From positions 1 to 14,964 of the forward strand of contig CACZHN010000034.1 of assembly GCA_902780985.1 (NCBI GenBank): 14,964 nucleotides of DNA. Direction: 5' to 3'. Position 1 is the stretch's first letter; each line of letters begins with the position of its first letter. The translations under genes were made by a program, and so were the position numbers. Under the pieces are notes generated by a model. That model was not told the origin of the DNA. It saw nothing but the letters and a program-made list of their open reading frames with translations, and ran no database searches. The DNA comes from an uncultured Lachnospiraceae bacterium. GTDB taxonomy: Bacteria > Bacillota_A > Clostridia > Lachnospirales > Lachnospiraceae. Shown one piece after another: positions 1 through 10,647 of this stretch.

Positions 1-24
1 TGGAAAAAGAAAGGTAGTAAAGAA

Positions 25-1227
25 ATGAGCAACATCGAAGAAAAGGTAGTAGGACGTTTCGGAGAATTCGGAGGACAGTACATTCCGGAAACTCTTATGA
101 ACGAGATTCATAAGCTCGAAGAAGCATATGAGCATTACAAGAAAGATCCCGAATTCGTGGCAGAGCTGGACAAGCTGAACCGCGAGTACGCAGGACGTCC
201 GTCACTTCTCTACTATGCCGAGAAGATGACAAAGGATCTGGGCGGAGCAAAGATCTATCTCAAGAGAGAAGACCTCAACCACACAGGTTCACACAAGATC
301 AACAACGTACTCGGTCAGGTCCTTCTTGCAAAGAAGATGGGCAAGACCAGAGTTATCGCAGAGACCGGTGCCGGCCAGCACGGAGTTGCAACAGCAACAG
401 CAGCAGCCCTTATGGATATGGAGTGCGAGATCTTCATGGGTGAAGAAGATACCCAGAGACAGGCCCTCAATGTATTCAGAATGGAGCTCCTCGGCGCTAA
501 GGTTCATGCGGTTAAGACAGGAACAAAGGTTCTGAAGGATGCCGTAAATGAGGCAATGCGTGAATGGACAAGCAGAGTAGACGATACTCTTTACGTACTC
601 GGTTCCGTTATGGGACCTCATCCTTTCCCGACCATCGTTCGTGATTTCCAGTCGGTCATCAGTAAGGAAAGCCGTGCGCAGATCCTCGAAGCTGAAGGAA
701 AGCTTCCGGATGTGGTAATCGCATGTGTCGGCGGCGGAAGCAACGCCATCGGTTCCTTCTATGAATACATCAAGGATGAGGGCGTAAAGCTCATCGGATG
801 CGAAGCCGCAGGTCTCGGAGTTGATAATCCGAAAAATGCAGCCACAATGGCCAACGGTTCTATGGGAATCTTCCACGGCATGAAGTCACTCTTCTGCCAG
901 GACGAGTACGGACAGATCGCACCTGTTTACTCAATCTCCGCCGGACTTGATTATCCGGGAATCGGACCTGAGCATGCATATCTTGCATCTATAGGAAGAG
1001 CAGAGTACGTTCCGATCACAGACGAAGAGGCTGTTCGCGCATTTGAGTATTTATCAAGAACAGAGGGTATCATCCCTGCAATCGAAAGCAGCCACGCAGT
1101 AGCTCACGTTCTGAAGATCGCACCGTCCATGCCGAAGGACAGCATCATCGTATGTACCATTTCCGGCCGCGGTGACAAGGACGTTGCAGCCATCGCCCGC
1201 TACAGAGGCGTAGAGATCTACGAATAA
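25..1227 (+). CDS. trpB: Tryptophan synthase beta chain
   Basis: This PLP enzyme makes L-tryptophan from L-serine and the indole channelled from TrpA in the cytosolic alpha2-beta2 complex. The 400-aa length is normal for the family. The opening [14 protein letters not shown] is typical of the standard TrpB1 type rather than TrpB2. The PLP lysine is K91 in HTGSHKINN; the catalytic glutamate is E113 in AETGAGQHG; the phosphate loop GGGSN is at 236-240; SGRGDKD lies near 380-386. A weak ribosome site (aaggt, 11-15) precedes the ATG. The frame is open to the left edge, but this start fits the family. A stop overlapping the start (TGA 26-28, another frame) could end an upstream coupled gene. It is the first trp gene visible here, far from trpA. 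Confidence 0.97.
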   Translation: MSNIEEKVVGRFGEFGGQYIPETLMNEIHKLEEAYEHYKKDPEFVAELDKLNREYAGRPSLLYYAEKMTKDLGGAKIYLKREDLNHTGSHKINNVLGQVLLAKKMGKTRVIAETGAGQHGVATATAAALMDMECEIFMGEEDTQRQALNVFRMELLGAKVHAVKTGTKVLKDAVNEAMREWTSRVDDTLYVLGSVMGPHPFPTIVRDFQSVISKESRAQILEAEGKLPDVVIACVGGGSNAIGSFYEYIKDEGVKLIGCEAAGLGVDNPKNAATMANGSMGIFHGMKSLFCQDEYGQIAPVYSISAGLDYPGIGPEHAYLASIGRAEYVPITDEEAVRAFEYLSRTEGIIPAIESSHAVAHVLKIAPSMPKDSIIVCTISGRGDKDVAAIARYRGVEIYE

Positions 1228-1300
1228 TCCGTAGGTTCGCGAGAAATCGCAAAATTAGCAGTACCAAGCAGTTTTTTTAAGAAGTACAGGAGTAGTAATT

Positions 1301-2326
1301 ATGTACAAGGATATTTTAGCAAAGGTTACAAACAACGAAGCACTTACACCGGAAGACATTTCCGAATTCATCGGAGCGGTTGCCGCAGACGAGGTTACAC
1401 CGGTTCAGATCGCAGGATTTCAGGTAGGTCTCCTCATGAAGGGAACCAACGTAGAAGAGCTTGCAGCTTTCGCAAATGCGATGCGCGAGAACTGCGTTCC
1501 TATCAAGGCAAATGTAGAGGAAGAAATGATGGACACCTGCGGAACAGGCGGCGGTCTCAGCACTTTCAACATTTCCACAGCTACAGCACTTGTTGCGGCA
1601 GCAGCCGGAATCCCGATCGCAAAGCACGGAAGCCGTTCAATCTCATCACTTTCAGGTAGTGCTGACGTTCTTGAAGCCCTTGGCGTAAATATAAATCTCA
1701 ACAACGAGCAGGCAGCAGAGCTCATCGAGAAGATCGGCATCGCATTTATCTATGCGCCTCTTTTCCACCCTGTAATGGGCAAGGTTCTTCCACCTGAGAC
1801 AGAGCTGGGAATCAAGACCATTTTCTATACGATCATCGGTCCGCTGATCAACCCATCATTCGCACCGAGACATCTCCTCGGCGTTTACAAGCCTGAGCTC
1901 CTGGAGACAGTAGCTGAGGTTGCCAGAAGAATCGGTTACACAAAGGCTATGTTTGTTTACGGACAGGACGGTCTGGACGAGATCTCACTTCTCGGCAAGA
2001 CTTCAATATATGAGTTAAAGGACGGCGAGATCCTCAAGTACGAGATCCAGCCTGAGGACTTCGGCCTTCAGAGATGCACTCTCGAGGACATCAAGACAGG
2101 TACTCCTGAGGAAAATGCAAAGACCATCGTCGGCGTATTCTCAGGCGAGATCACAGGTCCTCGTAAGGATGCTATCATATTAAATGCAGCCGGCGCTCTT
2201 GTAGTAGGCGGCAAGGCAGCTGATTTCCCTGCAGGTATCGAGCTTGCAAGAGAGATCATCGACAGCGGTAAGGCAGCAGCTAAGCTTAAGGAATTGGTAG
2301 ATGAGTCAAATAAGTTTCTTGCATAG
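1301..2326 (+). CDS. trpD: Anthranilate phosphoribosyltransferase (variant active site)
   Basis: It transfers the phosphoribosyl group of PRPP to anthranilate, the second committed step of tryptophan synthesis. Its 341 aa is the normal length. The signature region is recognisable: DTCGTGGG at 78-85, KHGSRS at 108-113, SGSADVLEALG from 118, and KTIFYTIIGPL at 172-182. Compared with the usual GTGGD, KHGN and RTIFN motifs, it has D to G at 85, N to S at 111, R to K at 172 and N to Y at 176. The rest of the fold reads intact and the operon position supports the assignment. AGGAG at 1288-1292 lies 8 nt before the ATG. The 73-bp gap after trpB has no clear terminator. The end overlaps trpC by 26 bp. 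Confidence 0.93.
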   Translation: MYKDILAKVTNNEALTPEDISEFIGAVAADEVTPVQIAGFQVGLLMKGTNVEELAAFANAMRENCVPIKANVEEEMMDTCGTGGGLSTFNISTATALVAAAAGIPIAKHGSRSISSLSGSADVLEALGVNINLNNEQAAELIEKIGIAFIYAPLFHPVMGKVLPPETELGIKTIFYTIIGPLINPSFAPRHLLGVYKPELLETVAEVARRIGYTKAMFVYGQDGLDEISLLGKTSIYELKDGEILKYEIQPEDFGLQRCTLEDIKTGTPEENAKTIVGVFSGEITGPRKDAIILNAAGALVVGGKAADFPAGIELAREIIDSGKAAAKLKELVDESNKFLA

Positions 2327-2996
2327 TTTAATAAAGAAGAAGGAATCCGGAGCGGTTCCCGTAATAGTTGATTTCAAATGCATTTCTCCCGGTGAGGGAC
2401 GGCTCTTCGATGAGAAGGATGCCGTAGCAAATGCACTGAAGATGATCGGAGCCGGCGCTCCTGCCATTTCGGTGGTAACGGAGCCCACAGACTTCGGCGG
2501 TTCTCTCGATATGCTGAGAGCCGTTGTGGAAGCGGTGGATGTACCGGTTCTGAGAAAGGATTTCATCAGGACCAGAGAAGCCATCGACGAGACCATCGAA
2601 TGCGGTGCATCGGCAGTGCTGCTTATGTGTTCCGTCATGAGTGCGGAACAGATGGTGGACTGCTACAACTACGCTGTGGAAAGAGGCATCGAGCCTCTGG
2701 TGGAGACCCACACCGAAGCGGAGATCGAGTTTGCCGCATCTCTTGGCGCAAAGCTCATGGGAATAAATAACCGTGATATCCTGCAGCTGGAGAAGGACGG
2801 CGGAACCGTATCAACTACTCAGGGACTTGCGGGCGGTAAGCCTGAAGGCGCTTTCCTCATAAGCGAAAGCGGAATCCTCACACCGGGGGACGTGAGACGT
2901 GCCATCGACAGCGGCGCGGATGCGGCTCTGGTGGGCACTGCCATCTGGAAAGCCGAAGACCCGTTTGCATATTATAAAGAGATGATGAATGCGTGA
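2301..2996 (+). CDS. trpC: Indole-3-glycerol phosphate synthase (short variant)
   Basis: It closes the ring of carboxyphenylamino-deoxyribulose phosphate to give indole-glycerol phosphate, the TrpA substrate. The 231 aa is shorter than the usual 250-260 because the N-terminal helical extension is reduced: the first barrel strand motif (VDFKCISPGEG) already occurs at 23-33. Catalytic residues by family alignment are K86 (VLRKDF), E135 (LVETH), N156-N157 (GINNRD), S188-S190 (SESG) and K26. The usual AE(I/V)K motif reads VDFK, so a glutamate is replaced by D24. The start lies inside trpD (26-bp overlap) with AAGGA at 2288-2292, which suggests translational coupling. The short N-terminus and altered first motif match the divergence seen in TrpD and TrpF. 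Confidence 0.93.
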   Translation: MSQISFLHSLIKKKESGAVPVIVDFKCISPGEGRLFDEKDAVANALKMIGAGAPAISVVTEPTDFGGSLDMLRAVVEAVDVPVLRKDFIRTREAIDETIECGASAVLLMCSVMSAEQMVDCYNYAVERGIEPLVETHTEAEIEFAASLGAKLMGINNRDILQLEKDGGTVSTTQGLAGGKPEGAFLISESGILTPGDVRRAIDSGADAALVGTAIWKAEDPFAYYKEMMNA

Positions 2997-2998
2997 GG
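2993..2998 (+). promoter_or_regulatory. Ribosome binding site that favours the trpF start at 3004
   Basis: GTGAGG ends 5 nt before the ATG at 3004 and overlaps the trpC stop codon (2994-2996). The alternative upstream ATG at 2989 has only a weak AAAGAG before it and adds five residues (MREAD) ahead of the usual TrpF opening. Confidence 0.55.
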
Positions 2999-3003
2999 CC
3001 GAT

Positions 3004-3726
3004 ATGGAAAATGTAATAGTAAAAATGTGCGGCTTCATGAGAGAAGAGGATGTGGATGCCGGAATAAGACAAAGTGTTGATATCTTAGGCTTTGTTGTTG
3101 ATTACCCGGTACCGGTTCCGTGGAATATGGAACTCGTTCGGGCAGAAGAGCTGGTGAAGCATTTCCGCGAAGCGGCAGGCAGCACTTCCGCAGCAACCGA
3201 GAAGAACAGCACATCAACCACCCGCTGCTGCGTAGTAACCGGCGGCCCGGTAGAAAAGATCCTTAACATCGAGCGCACCCTGCGTCCCGATTACATCCAG
3301 CTTCACTATAAAGAAACCGCTGATGATATCCGTGCACTTAAGGCCGCAGGCATCACGGCAAAGATCGTAAAGACGGTGCCGCTGAAGCCTGAAGACAGAT
3401 TAACACAGAGCGGCAGTGAAGACATGGCGGAATGCGCCAAGGTTTTCGAAGAAGCGGGAGCGGACATAGTTCTGGTGGATGCCAGAGGACCGGAGAACGC
3501 ATCCAACTCAAAGAACCTTATAGATGCAGAACTTTATAAAACGGTAAAACAGGCTGTGAAGATACCGGTAATGGCGGCGGGAGGCATAACTCCCGAGAAC
3601 GTCGGGGACATAGTGGATATCCTGCAGCCGGATATAATAGATATGATGACGGGGATAGAGATATCTCCGGGAATAAAATCAGAAGAGAGAATAATATCTT
3701 TAATGAGAGGAGTCAGACATGAGTAA
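3004..3726 (+). CDS. trpF: Phosphoribosylanthranilate isomerase (divergent, with Ser/Thr-rich insert)
   Basis: This TIM-barrel isomerase performs the Amadori rearrangement of phosphoribosylanthranilate. From ATG 3004 it is 240 aa, longer than the usual 200-220. The catalytic cysteine is C9 in VKMCGF. The general-acid aspartate is probably D159 in VLVDAR. QLH (99-101), AAGGITPENV (191-200) and TGIEISPG (216-223) match barrel motifs. Differences from the textbook sequence: the F(A/V)xxSPR loop is replaced by VVDYPVPVPWN (31-41); a Ser/Thr-rich stretch (about 57-75) has been inserted; the usual GGTG segment after the acid is missing. ATG 2989 is a possible alternative start. The stop overlaps the trpA start by 8 bp. 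Operon position makes the function likely despite the divergence. Confidence 0.87.
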   Translation: MENVIVKMCGFMREEDVDAGIRQSVDILGFVVDYPVPVPWNMELVRAEELVKHFREAAGSTSAATEKNSTSTTRCCVVTGGPVEKILNIERTLRPDYIQLHYKETADDIRALKAAGITAKIVKTVPLKPEDRLTQSGSEDMAECAKVFEEAGADIVLVDARGPENASNSKNLIDAELYKTVKQAVKIPVMAAGGITPENVGDIVDILQPDIIDMMTGIEISPGIKSEERIISLMRGVRHE

Positions 3727-4486
3727 TATATATAAAGCATTTGAAGGTAAGAAAGCATTTATCGCATTTCTTACTGCCGGAGATCCGGACTACGAAACAA
3801 GTCTTCAGAACTTCAGAGCAGTGCTGGATGCGGGTGCGGACCTTGTGGAAGTAGGAATCCCGTTCTCGGATCCTATAGCCGAAGGACCTGTTATTCAGGA
3901 GGCGGATATCAGAGCCCTCTCATCCGGAATGACAACTGATAAGGTATTCGACCTTGTAACGGAACTCAGAAAAGATTACGATACACCGATCGTATTCATG
4001 ACATACGCAAATCCGGTTTATCATTACGGCGCAGACAAGTTCTTCGAGAAGGCTGCAGCAGCAGGCGCTGACGGAATCATCATTCCGGACTGCCCATACG
4101 AAGAGCGTCATGAGTTTGATGAGACAGCCGCAAAGTACGGAATTGATTTCATTTCCATGATCGCACCTACAAGCGAGGACAGAATCAAGACTATCGCTTC
4201 ACAGGCAAAGGGATTCATATATGTAGTTTCATCACTGGGAGTTACCGGTGTGAGAAGCGAGATCAAGACAGACCTCGAGTCAATCCTCGGCCTCATCAAG
4301 GAAGCAACAGACACACCTGCAGCCATCGGTTTCGGAATCAGCAAGCCTGAGCAGGCAGAGAAAATGTCCAAGATCGCAGACGGTGTCATCGTCGGTTCAG
4401 CCATGGTAAGGATCGTAGCCGAGTACGGAAAGGACGCACCTGAGAAGCTGGCTGAGTATGTTAAGAGTATGAAGGAAGTTATTTAA
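3719..4486 (+). CDS. trpA: Tryptophan synthase alpha chain
   Basis: It cleaves indole-glycerol phosphate to indole and glyceraldehyde-3-phosphate, and passes indole to TrpB. Its 255 aa is close to the family length. The core motif LVEVGIPFSDPIAEGP (42-57) supplies catalytic E44 (E49 of E. coli). The second catalytic acid, D60 in E. coli, is E55 here (AEGP instead of ADGP). Phosphate-loop motifs GFGIS and VGSAMV are present near the C-terminus. AGAGGAG at 3706-3712 sits 6 nt before the ATG, and the start overlaps the trpF stop (ATGAGTAA), so the pair is probably translationally coupled. No terminator lies directly after it. The pyrG promoter begins 10 bp downstream, so the trp transcript probably ends at the pyrG leader hairpin. 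Confidence 0.96.
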   Translation: MSNIYKAFEGKKAFIAFLTAGDPDYETSLQNFRAVLDAGADLVEVGIPFSDPIAEGPVIQEADIRALSSGMTTDKVFDLVTELRKDYDTPIVFMTYANPVYHYGADKFFEKAAAAGADGIIIPDCPYEERHEFDETAAKYGIDFISMIAPTSEDRIKTIASQAKGFIYVVSSLGVTGVRSEIKTDLESILGLIKEATDTPAAIGFGISKPEQAEKMSKIADGVIVGSAMVRIVAEYGKDAPEKLAEYVKSMKEVI

Positions 4487-4495
4487 AATTCCATC

Positions 4496-4523
4496 TTGAC
4501 TTTTGAAAACAAAGTAATATACT
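4496..4523 (+). promoter_or_regulatory. Promoter of the pyrG-carAB operon
   Basis: There is a -35 TTGACT at 4496-4501, a 16-nt AT-rich spacer, and a -10 TATACT at 4518-4523. Transcription would begin near 4530 (A or G), giving a leader of about 100 nt before pyrG. The promoter begins 10 bp after the trpA stop. The expected initial transcript has no GGG run. Confidence 0.75.
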
Positions 4524-4556
4524 TATAACAGTTAAGAAAATAAACATTTAATTTAA

Positions 4557-4572
4557 GAAGCAAAGGCGCTCC
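4557..4572 (+). promoter_or_regulatory. Possible antiterminator hairpin with AAAGGC hexaloop (pyrG leader)
   Basis: Hexaloop AAAGGC (4562-4567) is closed by three pairs (4559-4561 with 4568-4570), then an A-C mismatch and one further G-C pair. The loop has A at position 1 and G at position 4, the pattern recognised by ANTAR proteins. The hairpin uses the 5' arm of the terminator, so the two structures exclude each other. The stem is weak. No second hexaloop hairpin of the A-x-x-G type was found upstream. Confidence 0.35.
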
Positions 4573-4601
4573 GGGTTACATAGCTCGAAGTGCCTTTTTT
4601 T
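4562..4601 (+). terminator. Intrinsic terminator / attenuator in the pyrG leader
   Basis: AAAGGCGCT (4562-4570) pairs with AGTGCCTTT (4589-4597), including one G-U. After a C-A mismatch, an upper stem (4572-4577 with 4582-4587, two G-U pairs) closes the loop ACAT. Seven T residues (4595-4601) complete the terminator. It lies between the pyrG promoter and start codon, so readthrough would control the operon. It may also end the trp transcript. Confidence 0.85.
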
Positions 4602-4630
4602 GGAGAAAAAATATAATAAGAGAGGAATGA

Positions 4631-6253
<1,623 letters not shown>

Positions 6254-6266
6254 AACTTGTAGAACT

Positions 6267-6274
6267 AAGAGGAG
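6267..6274 (+). promoter_or_regulatory. Ribosome binding site that favours the carA start at 6284
   Basis: AAGAGGAG lies 9 nt before ATG 6284 but only 3 nt before the in-frame TTG at 6278, so the ATG is the better start. Confidence 0.7.
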
Positions 6275-6283
6275 CAGTTGGAA

Positions 6284-7363
6284 ATGTCCGAATTTAGTAA
6301 AAAGTTGATTCTTGAGGATGGAAGCGAGTACTACGGCTACGGCTTCGGAGCAGACAGAGAAAATGTCTGCGAGATAGTATTCAACACATCCATGGCCGGA
6401 TATCAGGAAATAGTTTCCGATCCGTCCTACACCGATCAGGCGATAGTTATGTCCTATCCGCTTATCGGTAATTACGGTATAACCGATGAGGATTTTGAAA
6501 GTAAGCTTCTGAATCTGGGAGGCCTTATAGTAAGGGAGATCAACGACTTCCCTTCAAACTTCCGATTCACCAGAACTCTTTCGGAACTTCTTGAAGATGC
6601 AGATGTTCCGGGAGTTTACGGCGTAGATACCAGAAAGCTTGTCCGCAGCATCAGGGACTTCGGTTCCAGAAAGGTGCTTATTACGGATGCCTCAACACCG
6701 CTTGAAGAAGGACTTAAGAAGCTCAAGGAAACCGAGCTGAGACGTGATCAGGTTTCAAGATGCAGCTGCAAGAAGAGATGGTACTCCAGAACTTCGAATC
6801 CGAAGTACAACGTAGTTGCCATCGACTGCGGTATGAAAATGAATATCGTCCGCGAGCTGAACGCTCACGGATGCAACGTTACGGTTGTTCCGTACAACAT
6901 TTCGGCAGAAGAGATACTCCGCATGAAGCCGGACGGACTCTTCATATCCAACGGCCCGGGAGATCCGGGTGATGTTCCTGAAGTAATAGAAACACTTAAA
7001 AATCTTAAAGGTAAACTTCCAATGTTCGGAATATGCCTCGGCCATCAGCTTATCGCTCTGTCCTACGGAGCAAAGACATACAAGCTGAAGTTCGGTCACA
7101 GAGGAGGAAATCATCCTGTTAAGGATCTGGCAACAGGCAAGATCGAGATCACCAGCCAGAACCACAGCTACGCAGTAGATGAGAGTACGATCGAAGGAAC
7201 AGGTCTGAAGGTATCCCACATCAACCTTCTGGATAAGACTGTCGAGGGACTTGCCTCGGAAGACGGAAAGGTATTTTCCGTACAGTACCATCCGGAAAGC
7301 GCACCGGGACCACAGGACAGCAAATATTTGTTTGATAGATTCATTAAGAACATGGGGAAATAA
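6284..7363 (+). CDS. carA: Carbamoyl-phosphate synthase small (glutaminase) subunit
   Basis: It hydrolyses glutamine and passes ammonia through a tunnel to CarB to make carbamoyl phosphate for pyrimidines and arginine. From ATG 6284 it has 359 aa, the normal size. The N-terminal CPSase small-chain domain includes FNTSMAGYQEIVSDPSY (33-49) and GVDTRKLVRSIR (113-124). The class I amidotransferase domain (about 175-359) has SNGPGDP (222-228), nucleophile C251 in GICLGHQ, and H336/E338 in YHPE. The linker before the amidotransferase domain is short, basic and cysteine-containing (RCSCKKRW). Only 3 bp separate its stop from carB, so the two are surely cotranscribed and probably coupled. An in-frame TTG at 6278 is a less likely start. 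Confidence 0.96.
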   Translation: MSEFSKKLILEDGSEYYGYGFGADRENVCEIVFNTSMAGYQEIVSDPSYTDQAIVMSYPLIGNYGITDEDFESKLLNLGGLIVREINDFPSNFRFTRTLSELLEDADVPGVYGVDTRKLVRSIRDFGSRKVLITDASTPLEEGLKKLKETELRRDQVSRCSCKKRWYSRTSNPKYNVVAIDCGMKMNIVRELNAHGCNVTVVPYNISAEEILRMKPDGLFISNGPGDPGDVPEVIETLKNLKGKLPMFGICLGHQLIALSYGAKTYKLKFGHRGGNHPVKDLATGKIEITSQNHSYAVDESTIEGTGLKVSHINLLDKTVEGLASEDGKVFSVQYHPESAPGPQDSKYLFDRFIKNMGK

Positions 7364-7366
7364 GAG

Positions 7367-10300
7367 ATGCCAAAGAGAAGTGATATACACAAAATATTAG
7401 TTATCGGTTCAGGCCCTATAGTAATAGGACAGGCAGCAGAGTTTGATTACGCGGGAACCCAGGCCTGCCTGGCACTGAAGGAAGAGGGCTACGAAGTTAT
7501 ACTTGCGAACTCCAATCCTGCCACCATCATGACAGATACCATGATCGCGGATAAGGTTTACATGGAGCCGCTCACACTTGAATATGTTGCGCGTATCTGC
7601 CGTTACGAGAGACCGGACGCTATCGTTCCGGGAATCGGAGGACAGACAGGTCTTAACCTTGCCATGCAGCTCAACGATAAGGGCGTTCTGAAGGAATGCG
7701 AGATCGAGCTTCTGGGTACGGATGCGGCCAGCATAAGATGCGCAGAAGATAGAGAAGAGTTCAAGGAACTCTGTGAGAAACTGGGGGAGCCGGTTGTTCC
7801 TTCGGAGATCACATATACAGTAGAGGAAGGTCTGAAGGCTGCTGAGGATATCGGATATCCTGTAATACTTAGACCTGCATTTACCCTTGGCGGTACAGGC
7901 GGCGGTTTCGCCGACAACCCTGAAGAGATGGCCGAGATGATGAAGAAGGCACTTGCCCTTTCACCGGTTCATCAGGTACTTGTTGAGAAGAGTATCAAGG
8001 GTTACAAGGAGATCGAGTACGAAGTAATGCGAGATGCAAATGATACGGCACTCGTAGTCTGCAACATGGAGAACCTGGATCCTGTAGGTATCCACACAGG
8101 TGATTCCATCGTAGTTGCTCCTAGCCAGACCCTTACAAATAAAGAGTATCACATGCTGAGAGACAGCGCCCTGAAGATCATCAGAGCCCTCGGAGTAGAA
8201 GGCGGATGTAACTGCCAGTTCGCTCTGGACCCTCAGTCATTTAACTATTACGTAATCGAGGTTAATCCTCGTGTATCAAGATCATCAGCCCTTGCTTCAA
8301 AGGCCAGCGGCTATCCGATCGCAAGAGTATCCGCAAAGATCGCAGTGGGCATGAACCTGGATGAGATCCAGCTTGCCAACACACCTGCATGTTTCGAGCC
8401 TGCTCTCGACTATGTGGTTACAAAGATGCCTAGATTCCCGTTTGATAAGTTTACACTTGCATCAAACGTTCTTTCCACACAGATGAAGGCTACGGGCGAA
8501 ACCATGAGTGTCGGCCGTACATTTGAGGAAAGCTTACTTAAGGCTATCAGATCTCTTGAGGACGGAAAGAATCATATCCATCTTGAGAAGTTCGACGTTA
8601 AGAGTCTTTCCGATAAGCCGGAACCTGACAACAGGACCGAGGCTATCGAGAAGCTTCTGAAATATATCGAAGACGGTACCGATGACCGTATCTATGCTCT
8701 GTCACAGCTTATCTGGCTGGGCGTGGACCTTCAGGTTATCATGAACCGCACGGGAATCGACATGTTCTTCCTGGATAAGATCAAGAACATCGTTGATTTC
8801 GAGAAGCGCCTTGAGGGTGCTGAGATTGACAAGGAAACTCTCTATGAGGCAAAGAAGATGGGCTTCTCCGATTCATACATCGCAGAGCTCACAGGTCTCA
8901 CCGAGGATCAGGTATGGAATAAGAGACGCGAACTGAACATCCGTCCTGTTTACAAGATGATCGATACCTGCGCCAGCGAGTTTGAGAGTTACGTTCCTTA
9001 CTTCTATTCAACCTACGAGGAAGAGAACGAGTCGGTTGTTTCCGAGAATAAGAAGATCATCGTTCTCGGCTCCGGTCCTATCAGAATCGGACAGGGTGTA
9101 GAGTTCGACTATTCTACGGTACATGCCGTAAAGACCATACACGATATGGGTTACGAAGCAATAGTAATCAACAACAATCCGGAGACGGTTTCTACGGATT
9201 ACACCACAGCTGATAAGCTGTACTTCGAGCCGCTCACCATCGAGGATATCATGAATATCATCGACCTTGAGCAGCCTCTCGGAGTTATCACATCTCTCGG
9301 AGGACAGACAGCTGTAAACCTTGCCGAGCCTCTTATGAAGAGAGGAGTTAAGCTTATCGGTACAGACTGCGAGGCTATCTTCAGAGCTGAGGACAGGGAT
9401 GCATTTGAAAATGTAATCTCAAGTCTCGACATCCCTCATCCGAAGGGAGTTGCGGTTACAGACATCGAGAGCGGTGTTAAGGCTGCAGAGAAGATCGGTT
9501 ATCCTGTACTTGTTCGTCCTAGCTTCGTTCTGGGCGGACGTGCCATGGAGATCGTTGCCAACGAGGAAATGCTCCGCCATTACTTAAAGACTGCGGTTGA
9601 AGTTGATGAGGACAGACCTGTTCTTGTTGATAAGTACATCGTAGGTAAAGAGGTTGAGGTCGATGCCATCTGTGACGGCAAGGAAGTATTCCTTCCGGGA
9701 ATCATGGAGCTGGTTGAGAGAACAGGTGTACACTCAGGCGACAGTACCAGTGTTTATCCGCCTTACTCAATCTCCGATAAGGTTAAGCAGACCATTACCG
9801 AATACACAGAGAAGCTGGGTATCGGTATCGGCATAGTAGGACTTTTCAATATCCAGTTTATCGTAGATAAAGAGGATAATGTATATATCATCGAGGTTAA
9901 CCCTCGTGCTTCACGAAGCGTTCCGTTCCTGTCGAAGTCAACAGGCTATCCGCTGGTTGATATCGCTACAAAGGTTATGCTGGGACATTCACTTCGCGAG
10001 CAGGGTTACTCCGTAAATGCACTCAGAGAGGAAACAGGCAACGCCGATATCGTTCCGACAGAGACCGCATTTCCGGGCAAGAAGGACGACAACAAGTGGT
10101 ACGTTAAGGCTCCTGCCTTCTCCTTCGCAAAGCTGAACGGTATGGATGCATATCTTTCACCTGAGATGAAGTCCACCGGTGAGGCCATCGGTTACGACAG
10201 AAGTCTGAAGCGTGCGTTCTACAAGGCACTCCAGGCATCGGGAATCAAGATGAAGGAGTACGGAACCGTTATGGTTACTCTCGCCGACGAGGATAAGGAA

Positions 10301-10636
10301 GAGGCTCTTCCTCTCGTAAGACGTTTCTACGAGCTCGGTTTCAACATCGAGGCTACTGTAGGTACAGGTGAGTTCCTGAAGGAGCACGGCATCAGAACAC
10401 GTATCAGAGGTAAGCTCAGCGACGGCAGTGACGAGGTTCTCAGATCTATCGAAGCAGGATACGTAAGCTACATCATCAACACAAGAGCCATACTTTCGGG
10501 AATCCATTATCAGGACGGTGCCGAGATCAGACGCTGCGCTATCATGAACGGTGTAACGCTCTTCTCATCACTGGATACGGTTAAGATACTTTTGGATGTA
10601 CTTGAGGATATCACTCCTCGTATATCGACTATTTAA
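7367..10636 (+). CDS. carB: Carbamoyl-phosphate synthase large subunit
   Basis: It forms carbamoyl phosphate from bicarbonate, ammonia and two ATP. The 1089-aa protein has the normal duplicated layout. The first ATP-grasp half (1-400) has [32 protein letters not shown] (169-180) and [10 protein letters not shown] (298-307). An oligomerisation region follows (about 400-550). The second ATP-grasp half starts at [20 protein letters not shown] (562-581) and contains [14 protein letters not shown] and [11 protein letters not shown]-terminal MGS-like domain (about 945-1089), with ATVGTGEFL and YIINT, binds allosteric effectors in characterised relatives. No key residue is missing. GGGG at 7354-7357 serves as ribosome site. 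The stop lies 11 bp before the glnA-like start, so transcription runs on into that gene. Confidence 0.98.
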   Translation: MPKRSDIHKILVIGSGPIVIGQAAEFDYAGTQACLALKEEGYEVILANSNPATIMTDTMIADKVYMEPLTLEYVARICRYERPDAIVPGIGGQTGLNLAMQLNDKGVLKECEIELLGTDAASIRCAEDREEFKELCEKLGEPVVPSEITYTVEEGLKAAEDIGYPVILRPAFTLGGTGGGFADNPEEMAEMMKKALALSPVHQVLVEKSIKGYKEIEYEVMRDANDTALVVCNMENLDPVGIHTGDSIVVAPSQTLTNKEYHMLRDSALKIIRALGVEGGCNCQFALDPQSFNYYVIEVNPRVSRSSALASKASGYPIARVSAKIAVGMNLDEIQLANTPACFEPALDYVVTKMPRFPFDKFTLASNVLSTQMKATGETMSVGRTFEESLLKAIRSLEDGKNHIHLEKFDVKSLSDKPEPDNRTEAIEKLLKYIEDGTDDRIYALSQLIWLGVDLQVIMNRTGIDMFFLDKIKNIVDFEKRLEGAEIDKETLYEAKKMGFSDSYIAELTGLTEDQVWNKRRELNIRPVYKMIDTCASEFESYVPYFYSTYEEENESVVSENKKIIVLGSGPIRIGQGVEFDYSTVHAVKTIHDMGYEAIVINNNPETVSTDYTTADKLYFEPLTIEDIMNIIDLEQPLGVITSLGGQTAVNLAEPLMKRGVKLIGTDCEAIFRAEDRDAFENVISSLDIPHPKGVAVTDIESGVKAAEKIGYPVLVRPSFVLGGRAMEIVANEEMLRHYLKTAVEVDEDRPVLVDKYIVGKEVEVDAICDGKEVFLPGIMELVERTGVHSGDSTSVYPPYSISDKVKQTITEYTEKLGIGIGIVGLFNIQFIVDKEDNVYIIEVNPRASRSVPFLSKSTGYPLVDIATKVMLGHSLREQGYSVNALREETGNADIVPTETAFPGKKDDNKWYVKAPAFSFAKLNGMDAYLSPEMKSTGEAIGYDRSLKRAFYKALQASGIKMKEYGTVMVTLADEDKEEALPLVRRFYELGFNIEATVGTGEFLKEHGIRTRIRGKLSDGSDEVLRSIEAGYVSYIINTRAILSGIHYQDGAEIRRCAIMNGVTLFSSLDTVKILLDVLEDITPRISTI

Positions 10637-10647
10637 AGGGGATTATA

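Noticed and set aside
289..876. Long antisense ORF opposite trpB, with a cysteine run from CAG repeats
   Set aside because: It lies entirely inside a clear trpB gene, its composition reflects codon bias of the sense strand, and it has no recognisable domain. The other antisense or shifted frames inside real genes were dismissed for the same reason.
1228..1300. Hairpin GCGA-GAAA-TCGC (1239-1250) and T run (1272-1278) between trpB and trpD
   Set aside because: The stem is only 4 bp and the T run is more than 20 nt away, so it is not a credible terminator. AGCAG occurs twice as a short direct repeat, probably by chance.
4530..4601. CTP-responsive pyrG attenuation by reiterative G addition, as known in Bacillus
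   Set aside because: That mechanism needs a transcript starting with a GGGC-type run. The predicted start near 4530 reads A or G followed by TTAAG, so there is no template for poly-G. GCTCC in the terminator arm alone is not enough.
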